Shown here: positions 35,091 to 40,960 of the stretch, in pieces
Position numbering within the stretch: position 1 is the first letter of the stretch
How the letters are laid out: the number at the start of each line of letters is the position of its first letter
NCBI GenBank assembly: GCA_019114545.1
Contig: DXFG01000324.1
Span: 1 to 40,960 of the forward strand
Reading direction: 5' to 3'
Length of the DNA: 40,960 nucleotides
DNA from: Candidatus Blautia pullistercoris
GTDB taxonomy: Bacteria > Bacillota > Clostridia > Lachnospirales > Lachnospiraceae
Notes under the pieces: model-generated
What the model was told of the DNA's origin: nothing
Database searches by the model: none
What the model saw: only the letters and a program-made list of their open reading frames with translations
Program-made: the position numbers and the translations under genes

Positions 35091-36722
35091 TTAATTCTCC
35101 TTTTTTCCTTCTTTTCTTCGAATGATCAGTCCCAAAACTCCTTTCACGATCAGATTCGTTCCCAGGATAAACAGGGACAATACAAACACTTCATTAAACT
35201 TGGTATAATACTGTAATTCTTTAATCTTGGTAGTGATAACCATGGTCCTTGCTCCGGCGATAAAGATCACGGCGCTGACAGTCACCATGGCGTTTACAAA
35301 GTAATAACTGAAGACTTCCAGGATCGTGGAGGTCATATTGGGGGTGACGATCCGCACAATGGTCTTGATCCAGGTATCTCCCATAAGGGAAGCTGTCGTC
35401 TCCCAGGAACTGTTCAGCTTGGACAGGGAATTGCGCATCATCAGGTAAGGCGTGGAGAAGTAATGGACCACGTTACACAGGATGATCAGCAGGAATGTAT
35501 TCTGCAGAGGTGTTCCTGAAAAGATAAACATAAAAGCAATACCGATAACCATGCCGGGAATCGTATTAGTCACCAGAGCGATCCCATCGATGACACCTTT
35601 CAGCCTGCCGTTCAGACCGCTTCTGGCCGTAGCCAGTGCTGCCCCGTAGGTAACCAGAAGTCCCAGAAGAGCAGTACAAAAAGCCACAAACAAAGAATTC
35701 TGATAAACTCCGAACAGGCTCCAGTCGTTCAGTACATCCATCACATGCTCCAGGGTGAAATTCACCTGATAGGGCCATTCCTGTACCAGAGGAACCACAA
35801 AAATAACCGCAAAGATAGCCAGAATGCACAGGATAATAAAGGCCGAAATACCGCCGCAGATACCGTCCCGGATCCGGTTCTTTTTCATCTCAATCTGGGA
35901 GATCTTTGTATAGCGCACATTGTACCGTTCCAGATATTTCAGCAGGGCAATGCTGACAATGGAGGGGATCAGCATCATCATAGCTACTACAGCGCCCCGG
36001 TTGAAATTGGGGATACTGCCCAGCATCTCATTGTAGAGAACCGTAGCTACTACTTCGTACTCTCCTCCCACAGAAGCAGGAATACCGTAATCCGTAAAGC
36101 AGAGGAAGAAGCACTGTACCATGGAAGCCGCAAGAGTTCCCAAAAGAGGCCGGATAATGGTCTGCCAGAAAGTCTGGAAAGAATTATCCCCCATAACCCT
36201 GGACACGATCATAAACTTTTTGTCAATGAATCCCATGGTGTTCAGGATCAACATAAAAGATATTGGCAGAGTGTAGATCACATAACCGAAAAGCAGCCCG
36301 TTAAATCCGTAAATATCAAAAAGCTGTCTTCCAAAAAGCCGGGTGAGCAGTCCTTCTTTTCCAAAGGAATATATAATGGCGAATCCATAGGTGATGGTGG
36401 GAAGCAGCATTGGAAGTACTGCCAGAGTACGGATCAGGGATTTAAATTTCCCTGGCAAATTTGTATACTGTATACTATAAGCCATAAAAAAAGCAAGGAC
36501 TGTGGCGATCAAAGCGCTGGAGATAGAAACGGTAACACTGTTTCCAAAGGCCTTGAGAAATCCCCGTCCTGTCAGGACTTCTACATAATTACTGATTCCT
36601 GCCCCCGCCTCTCCCAGGAAAGACTCCAGCAGGAGCCTTATAATGGGAATGGCAAGAAAAATAGCAAATATAGCGAGTACCAGTACATAGATTACTTTTA
36701 TTTCTCTTTCTTTTCTGATCAT
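35091..36722 (-). CDS. 2-aminoethylphosphonate ABC transporter permease (two fused domains)
   Basis: This 543-residue protein carries two binding-protein-dependent permease domains in tandem, near residues 60-270 and 340-540, with about twelve transmembrane segments in total. Each domain shows an ATPase-coupling loop (VMGDNSFQTFWQTIIRPLLG in the first, LMGDTWIKTIVRIVTPNM in the second). One gene therefore replaces the two permeases of other AEP systems. ATG at 36722 is preferred because AGGTGG lies 9 bases upstream; the ATG at 36743 would overlap the ATPase gene with a poor site. Confidence 0.87.
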   Translation of the reverse strand: MIRKEREIKVIYVLVLAIFAIFLAIPIIRLLLESFLGEAGAGISNYVEVLTGRGFLKAFGNSVTVSISSALIATVLAFFMAYSIQYTNLPGKFKSLIRTLAVLPMLLPTITYGFAIIYSFGKEGLLTRLFGRQLFDIYGFNGLLFGYVIYTLPISFMLILNTMGFIDKKFMIVSRVMGDNSFQTFWQTIIRPLLGTLAASMVQCFFLCFTDYGIPASVGGEYEVVATVLYNEMLGSIPNFNRGAVVAMMMLIPSIVSIALLKYLERYNVRYTKISQIEMKKNRIRDGICGGISAFIILCILAIFAVIFVVPLVQEWPYQVNFTLEHVMDVLNDWSLFGVYQNSLFVAFCTALLGLLVTYGAALATARSGLNGRLKGVIDGIALVTNTIPGMVIGIAFMFIFSGTPLQNTFLLIILCNVVHYFSTPYLMMRNSLSKLNSSWETTASLMGDTWIKTIVRIVTPNMTSTILEVFSYYFVNAMVTVSAVIFIAGARTMVITTKIKELQYYTKFNEVFVLSLFILGTNLIVKGVLGLIIRRKEGKKEN

Positions 36723-36726
36723 TGTC

Positions 36727-37497
36727 TTATACCACCTGTGCATTTCTGGTCAGGTCCTGATGAAACAGGGCGAAAATATTATTCTTCTTAATTTCCAGCT
36801 GATTCAGGATAAATTCCTTGACAAAGTTATTGGAAGGCGCAGTGATAATCTCCTCCGGAGCTCCGTACTGGGAGATATGTCCCTTGTTTACAATCAGCAC
36901 CTTGTCAGAAAGTGTCAGAGCTTCCTCAGGGTCGTGAGTTACGATAATCGTCGTCAGATGGAAGTCTCTGGCGATCTCTTTAATCTTCTCCTTGATAGAT
37001 TCTTTGATCACCCCGTCCAGGGCGCTTAACGGCTCGTCCAGAAGAAGGATCTTTGGCTTCATGACCATAGTCCTGGCCAGAGCCACCCTCTGCTTCTGTC
37101 CGCCGGAGAGCTGCTCAATCTTTTTATTCAGATGCTCTCTGAGTCCCAGCAGATCGATGAATTCGTCCACTTCTTCTTTGGTGGAGATATCCGGCTTATT
37201 CCGCAGTCCGTAGGTAATATTTTTATAGACATTCAGGTTCGGGAAAAGTGCGTAATCCTGGAATACGATATTGAATCCCCTTTCTTCCATTGGTACGTTT
37301 GTAATATCCTTTCCGTCAAAAATAATCTGTCCCTGGTCGGCAGGTGTAAGTCCCAGCACCAGATTTAATAAGGTGGTCTTTCCGCATCCGGAAGGCCCCA
37401 GGATCGAAACAATCTCCCCGTCCTGAATCTTCAGATTGATGTCCTCCAGAATGGTCACACCGTCATAAGATTTCTTTACACGTCTCAGTTCCAGCAT
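36727..37497 (-). CDS. 2-aminoethylphosphonate ABC transporter ATPase
   Basis: This 256-residue ATPase has Walker A GPSGCGKT at 34-41, the Q-loop in FQDYALFPN near 80, signature LSGGQKQR at 130-137 and Walker B LLLDEP near 151-156. It is shorter than PotA-type ATPases and lacks the C-terminal regulatory domain. It is the first gene of the phosphonate operon. The start at 37497 has AAGGAG 7 bases upstream; the frame extends 13 codons further upstream into the leader. Confidence 0.87.
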   Translation of the reverse strand: MLELRRVKKSYDGVTILEDINLKIQDGEIVSILGPSGCGKTTLLNLVLGLTPADQGQIIFDGKDITNVPMEERGFNIVFQDYALFPNLNVYKNITYGLRNKPDISTKEEVDEFIDLLGLREHLNKKIEQLSGGQKQRVALARTMVMKPKILLLDEPLSALDGVIKESIKEKIKEIARDFHLTTIIVTHDPEEALTLSDKVLIVNKGHISQYGAPEEIITAPSNNFVKEFILNQLEIKKNNIFALFHQDLTRNAQVV

Positions 37498-37588
37498 GTC
37501 GGTTCTCCTTTCTTTTTTTCCATCTACTCTGTTCATTGTTTTTTACTTGCTTAACTGCATTCATTTTTGTCGTTTTTGCATTCTCAGT

Positions 37589-37614
37589 TTGTACTTTCGA
37601 TTACAACATGTTGT
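37589..37614. promoter_or_regulatory. overlapping dyads in the phn operon leader
   Basis: TTGTA-N8-TACAA (37589-37606) overlaps the perfect 12-bp palindrome ACAACATGTTGT (37603-37614). They sit about 30-50 bases after the predicted transcription start and could be the operator of the adjacent RpiR-family regulator. Confidence 0.45.
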
Positions 37615-37645
37615 GTCTGACGGCTTCTCCCGCCTGACAATTCGT

Positions 37646-37675
37646 ATTATAAAGACAAAAAAAGCCGGCTTTCAA
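37646..37675 (-). promoter_or_regulatory. promoter of the phn operon
   Basis: TTGAAA (37670-37675) and TATAAT (37646-37651) are 18 bp apart on the minus strand. The -35 box overlaps the second terminator hairpin of the upstream regulator gene. The leader would be about 140 bases long. Confidence 0.65.
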
Positions 37676-37684
37676 TCAAGCCGG
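37657..37684 (-). terminator. second terminator after the RpiR regulator gene
   Basis: CCGGCTT (37665-37671) and AAGCCGG (37678-37684) pair around 6 bases; on the minus strand seven T residues follow (37657-37663). Confidence 0.75.
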
Positions 37685-37720
37685 AGTGAACTCTGTGTAA
37701 AGGCCAGGTAAAGTCAAAAA

Positions 37721-37751
37721 AGAAGTTTTGTAGAAAATCTACAAAACTTCT
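37721..37751 (-). terminator. first terminator of the RpiR regulator gene, containing its stop codon
   Basis: AGAAGTTTTGTAGA (37721-37734) and TCTACAAAACTTCT (37738-37751) are perfect 14-bp arms around three bases, followed on the minus strand by T6. The regulator's TAG (37739-37741) lies inside the stem. Confidence 0.85.
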
Positions 37752-38626
37752 TCATCTTCTCCATAGGCCCTTTTTGCAACAATCGCACTGGTCTTATTCA
37801 GTTTTCTGGCAAACCGGTCATAGTCCCGGTTCAGTACCCCCGCATAGATCATATCCACCAGGGCAAGCTGGGAAATCCTGGAAAATATAGTATCTCCATA
37901 GAGGAACTGCCGGTTACTGGCGCACAGGAGAATATCTGCATATTTGGAGATCAGAGAGTTCTCAAAATTTGTCATAGCCAGAGTGCTAGCTCCTGCCTTC
38001 CTGGCCAGTGCCAGCATTTCCACGGTATGACGGGAACAGCCGGAATAGGAGATCCCGATGGCCAGATCTTTCTTTGTCAGGTTCACAGCGCTGACATTCT
38101 GGAGATAATAATCTCCGTAAATCCTGCAGTTCAGCCCCAGATAGGTCAGCTTTGTCAGCAGGTCATTGGCTGTACACACAGAGTTCTCCACACTGTATAT
38201 CACAATGTTCTCTGCCCCAAGTACGGCTTCCACAGCTCTGCGGTACTCTTTCATGGAAATATTTTTCAGCGTTTCTTCCAGCATTTCCATGGAAGTGGTC
38301 ACAATCTTTCCCGGAATATCCTCCAGCCGGTCTTTCTTGGACAGGGGAAATCCGTACAGGCCTATTTTTTCATCATCCTGTGACTGCTCCTTAGCCTCTT
38401 CCTGGACCAGAGCATATTTAAAATCCTTAAAGCCTTCATATCCTGCAGCCTTTACAAAGCGGATTACCGTGGGCTGGCTGACCCCGGTCTCTGAAGCCAG
38501 GGTCTCCATCAGCAGCTTGCTGGCCTTTCCCTCATATCTGAGAATATAATCTGCCACTTTCTGCTCCGATGGCCGCAGGCCGGCATAGATCTGCTGAATC
38601 TTGATCTTTACTTTATTATTCTTCAT
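37739..38626 (-). CDS. MurR/RpiR family transcriptional regulator
   Basis: This 295-residue regulator has an N-terminal helix-turn-helix (IQQIYAGLRPSEQKVADYILRYEG, then ETGVSQPTVIRFVKAAGYEGFKDFK) and a SIS sugar-phosphate-binding domain from about residue 115 (IVIYSVENSVCTANDL, AIGISYSGCSRHTVEMLALARKAGA). It is co-oriented with and just upstream of the AEP operon and probably controls it; the SIS domain would then sense a metabolite that is not a typical sugar phosphate. ATG at 38626 has AGGA only 3 bases upstream; a GTG at 38668 is the alternative. A small stem (AGAAAAC/GTTTTTCT) lies before the chosen start. Confidence 0.8.
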   Translation of the reverse strand: MKNNKVKIKIQQIYAGLRPSEQKVADYILRYEGKASKLLMETLASETGVSQPTVIRFVKAAGYEGFKDFKYALVQEEAKEQSQDDEKIGLYGFPLSKKDRLEDIPGKIVTTSMEMLEETLKNISMKEYRRAVEAVLGAENIVIYSVENSVCTANDLLTKLTYLGLNCRIYGDYYLQNVSAVNLTKKDLAIGISYSGCSRHTVEMLALARKAGASTLAMTNFENSLISKYADILLCASNRQFLYGDTIFSRISQLALVDMIYAGVLNRDYDRFARKLNKTSAIVAKRAYGEDEEVL

Positions 38627-38712
38627 TTTCCTGGTAGAAAACTTACAGTTTTTCTCCTTTCTCTCCACTTTCTTACTTTAAAGCTCATACCTTTCAGAAA
38701 ATCCCTCAAAAA

Positions 38713-38734
38713 ATTGTATCCAAAAAAATACAAT
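38713..38734. promoter_or_regulatory. dyad ATTGTAT-N8-ATACAAT before the RpiR regulator
   Basis: Perfect 7-bp arms (38713-38719, 38728-38734) lie about 90 bp upstream of the regulator start. Its TTGTA/TACAA core recurs in the phn leader at 37589-37606, with a different spacer. The rest of the 155-bp gap 38669-38823 holds no clear promoter; TTGTTT and TAACAT, 17 bp apart near 38775-38800, are weak candidates. Confidence 0.5.
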
Positions 38735-38823
38735 CCTTTTGGGCTGTTACCATGGAGTTTTTCCCGGTCTGGCCTAATGTTATCTCTTTTTTTCTTTGGA
38801 AACAAGACCGAATCTGTAAAAAT

Positions 38824-40158
38824 TCATCCTGAAACAGGGTTATAAGGAATCCAGCCTATAATCTGCTCTACAGGCAGGACACACAAAAGCGTAAATAATA
38901 CTGCTCCTGCAAAGACAGCCCGGCGCACCAGAGGAATGTTTTTCTTCTGATAGATCAGAACCAGGATAAAGACCAGGATAAGCCAGATCAAAAATACAGA
39001 GGAAATACACCTTTTTACAGTAAATCCATAGGCGGCTATATACATACCCAGCTTGCTGGCTGCCGTGGACAAAAGGAGAAGGGTCAAAACCCCCAGGATC
39101 CCGTTTTCCAGGATCAGTCCTCTGTTCTTGCGGCGGGGAGTCTTGGCACAGCTGTTCATGGCAATGAGAAAACTGGCATTCAAAAGAGCAATCACACACA
39201 ATTCAAAGAATCCCTGGCGTGCGTACTGGGCATAAGTATAGGCTTCCGGCAAAATCCCAAAGAATGCAGAAAACAGGTACCTGGCCTGAAGTCCAATAAA
39301 TAAAAGGTAGACGGCTGAAACGATAACACCGAAAGTAAGTACCGCTATATCCGGCACAAACCGGAACACTCTGCCGGATTCTTCATGAAAGTGTATACAC
39401 TCCTCCTCTTTCACATGTCTTTTATAAGCTCCTCCATATAAAGTACCGAACATCAGGGCGCCCAGAAGAATCCCTACGATTCCTCTCCAGATCAGGATCC
39501 GAAAATCCGCTCCCAGAAGGTCAAGGATGGCGGAGACCAGATTTCGGAATCCTGTATCCGCCTGAGACAGGATGGGAACAATGATCAGCAGAGCCGGAAT
39601 GGATATAATAATTCCCAGAAGGACCATCCGCCAGTCTCTCTTTTCTTCTTTTTTCTCCGAAAAAGACTGAAAGAGCAGCCGTATCTGGCACAAAGAATTC
39701 AGGATAGGAAGGGCAATAAGCCCGTTCCAGCTGTCCAGCAGGACCCAGGAAGAGGTTGCTCCTTTCCATAAAAGGCCTTCTGTTATGACCAGAGTCCAGT
39801 AAGCAGCCACAAGAAAGATCATCAAAGTCTGTCCAAAACCAAACACCGTGTAAAAGCCGTATGGAAGACTGATTCCCAGAAGGATCAGCGTCCAGAAAAT
39901 CTTTTCCCCGGTTATAGAAAGTTTCTTCAGTCTGGCGTAAGCCAGAACGGTAATGACATAAAGGATGGAAAACATGGACAGACCTCTGGCAAAGTTTTCC
40001 ATACACAGGCAATTCCACATCAGGATTCCCAGGACTACATACAGCCCGGCAAAAATCTGATCCCAGCGGTCCGCCGGCAGTTTTTCCAGAAGGGGGCGCC
40101 CTTCTTCCAGCAGGAACAGTCCACGATCCATTTCCTTTCTTGTTTCCAGATTTTCCAT
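38824..40158 (-). CDS. DUF4173/DUF4153-like membrane protein
   Basis: This 444-residue protein has about eleven to twelve transmembrane segments and a short cytoplasmic N-terminus (30 residues). The segment YAQYARQGFFELCVIALLNASFLI near residue 310 is the hallmark of the DUF4173 family, membrane proteins of unknown role often next to small XRE regulators in Firmicutes. It starts 2 bases after the XRE gene stop, with GGGAG 9 bases upstream, so it is the last gene of a three-gene operon. Confidence 0.72.
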   Translation of the reverse strand: MENLETRKEMDRGLFLLEEGRPLLEKLPADRWDQIFAGLYVVLGILMWNCLCMENFARGLSMFSILYVITVLAYARLKKLSITGEKIFWTLILLGISLPYGFYTVFGFGQTLMIFLVAAYWTLVITEGLLWKGATSSWVLLDSWNGLIALPILNSLCQIRLLFQSFSEKKEEKRDWRMVLLGIIISIPALLIIVPILSQADTGFRNLVSAILDLLGADFRILIWRGIVGILLGALMFGTLYGGAYKRHVKEEECIHFHEESGRVFRFVPDIAVLTFGVIVSAVYLLFIGLQARYLFSAFFGILPEAYTYAQYARQGFFELCVIALLNASFLIAMNSCAKTPRRKNRGLILENGILGVLTLLLLSTAASKLGMYIAAYGFTVKRCISSVFLIWLILVFILVLIYQKKNIPLVRRAVFAGAVLFTLLCVLPVEQIIGWIPYNPVSG

Positions 40159-40160
40159 AT

Positions 40161-40379
40161 TCAGTCACTCCCTTCTTCCGGAACATATTCCAGAATATCT
40201 CCCGGCTGACACTTCAGTTCCCGGCACAAAGCCTCCAGAGTAGTAAAGCGTACTGCTTTTGCCTTGCCGTTCTTTAAAATAGAAAGATTGGCCGGAGTAA
40301 TTCCTATGGCTTTCGCCAGATCTCCGGCGCCGATCTTTCTCTTAGCCATCATCACGTCAAGATTTACAATAATCGGCAT
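40161..40379 (-). CDS. small XRE family regulator (YozG-like)
   Basis: This 72-residue protein is almost only a helix-turn-helix: IIVNLDVMMAKRKIGAGDLAKAIGITPANLSILKNGKAKAVRFTTLEALCRELKCQPGDILEYVPEE, the YozG-like XRE type. It follows the DUF2975 gene after 15 bp and precedes the DUF4173-like gene by 2 bp. YozG/DUF2975 pairs are very common in Firmicutes; the regulator probably controls this operon through the dyads at 40896-40940. Confidence 0.85.
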   Translation of the reverse strand: MPIIVNLDVMMAKRKIGAGDLAKAIGITPANLSILKNGKAKAVRFTTLEALCRELKCQPGDILEYVPEEGSD

Positions 40380-40394
40380 ATTCCCTCTTCCTTT

Positions 40395-40847
40395 CTATAT
40401 GGTATAGTCATTTTCCTTCTTGATCTCCTCCGCCTGGGCAAACACATTTTTGATCACCCGGAGGATCAAAGCCATAAACACGGCAGCAGCACAGAGGGCA
40501 AAGAATACCGGATAGTAAAAGCTGCTGGCCAGAAAGATCAGCCCTGCTGCCAGACAGCACCAGGACATTCCCCTGAGATATCCGGTATTTTTCTCTGTAA
40601 AGACCTCTTCCCTCTTAATATTGGCCAGCAGCCGGTTCATCATATAGAGAGCCGCTGCCGCCGGAATAGCTACCGCATATGTCGTGGCCAGAAAATAATT
40701 TCTGCTGTCTGGAGACAGGATCATTCTTTCCCGGATAAACCAGGAAAAGATCCAGGGAGCTCCTACGCACAGGACTATCAGAGCTGCTGCGCTGATCCAT
40801 ACAAAGATCCTGGTAAGGAACAGGCTTTTATCATCATTCCATTTCAT
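40395..40847 (-). CDS. DUF2975 family membrane protein
   Basis: This 150-residue protein has four transmembrane segments (near residues 12-35, 50-70, 90-110 and 112-132) and the DUF2975 pattern, with RLLANIKREEVFTEKNTGYLRGMSW after the second segment. Its function is unknown; the family is linked to YozG-like regulators. The start at 40847 has GGAGG 9 bases upstream. The frame opens 23 codons earlier without a ribosome site. It is the first gene of the operon. Confidence 0.82.
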   Translation of the reverse strand: MKWNDDKSLFLTRIFVWISAAALIVLCVGAPWIFSWFIRERMILSPDSRNYFLATTYAVAIPAAAALYMMNRLLANIKREEVFTEKNTGYLRGMSWCCLAAGLIFLASSFYYPVFFALCAAAVFMALILRVIKNVFAQAEEIKKENDYTI

Positions 40848-40887
40848 AGGTTCATTCCTCCTATATCTGTTTTCTCTTTTCTTTTTT

Positions 40888-40916
40888 AGGATAGCACAGT
40901 AATTACTGTTTTGCAA
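40888..40916 (-). promoter_or_regulatory. promoter of the DUF2975 operon with palindrome in the spacer
   Basis: TTGCAA (40911-40916) and TATCCT (40888-40893) are 17 bp apart on the minus strand. The spacer contains the perfect 14-bp palindrome ACAGTAATTACTGT (40896-40909), well placed for repression. Confidence 0.65.
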
Positions 40917-40923
40917 GATATAT

Positions 40924-40940
40924 TTATCGTTTTTCGATAA
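40924..40940. promoter_or_regulatory. dyad TTATCG-TTTTT-CGATAA
   Basis: Perfect 6-bp arms around five T residues lie just upstream of the -35 box of the DUF2975 operon. It is a second operator candidate, most simply for the XRE regulator of the same operon. Confidence 0.5.
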
Positions 40941-40960
40941 TTATTTTCTGTAATTCAAAA

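Overview
The window is chromosomal DNA of moderate GC with tightly packed genes, strong GGAGG ribosome binding sites and short operons. The gene set points to a gut-type Clostridia, most likely Lachnospiraceae: a nadABC-niaR set, a cobalamin-dependent ribonucleotide reductase, a T-box controlled TrpX-type transporter, a RpiR-type regulator beside a 2-aminoethylphosphonate operon, and a YozG/DUF2975 pair. The taxonomic call is inference from gene content. I saw no rRNA, tRNA, CRISPR array, prophage or insertion sequence.

Layout. 1-3760 (minus strand): an ABC exporter (ATPase and permease) with a nucleoid-associated protein, and a sodium:neurotransmitter symporter gene broken by one in-frame TGA. 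3798-8140 (plus): carB without carA, then a DMT exporter. 8217-10119 (minus): yaaA, a NuoE-like [2Fe-2S] protein and a HAD phosphatase, overlapping or nearly so. 10296-10952: a second HAD phosphatase. 11029-12497 (minus): a small Cys-rich protein and a FliB-like protein. 12737-16177 (plus): a LacI regulator fused to a ribokinase-like kinase, then a MATE exporter. 16244-21232 (minus): GNAT acetyltransferase, cytidylate-kinase-like protein, niaR, nadC, nadB, nadA. 21515-22672 (plus): cyclopropane fatty acid synthase. 22689-22846: a long imperfect hairpin. 22849-26292 (minus): methyltransferase, a small unknown protein, and nrdJ behind two NrdR-box-like sites. 26466-29675 (minus): trpXYZ-type transporter behind a Trp T-box leader that carries a 104-bp palindromic element. 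29689-31929: a GH3 glycosidase. 32100-38626 (minus): aminoethylphosphonate ATPase, permease, binding protein, phnW, phnX and the adjacent RpiR-family regulator. 38824-40960 (minus): DUF2975 protein, XRE regulator and a DUF4173-like membrane protein.

How the parts work together. NiaR probably represses the de novo NAD operon beside it through a dyad on the nadA -35 box. The phosphonate operon imports 2-aminoethylphosphonate, transaminates it with PhnW and hydrolyses it with PhnX to acetaldehyde and phosphate. The Trp T-box opens the transporter when tRNA-Trp is uncharged. NrdR-type boxes couple nrdJ to nucleotide pools.

No wholly new multigene system stands out. The most unusual items are the LacI-PfkB fusion with a dyad on its own promoter, the hairpin element after the CFA synthase, the palindromic element inside the T-box operon, the duplicated NrdR-box leader, and several 5'-leader hairpins and dyads. 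Coordinates and sequence matches were read by eye; family assignments come from motif recognition and no search was run.
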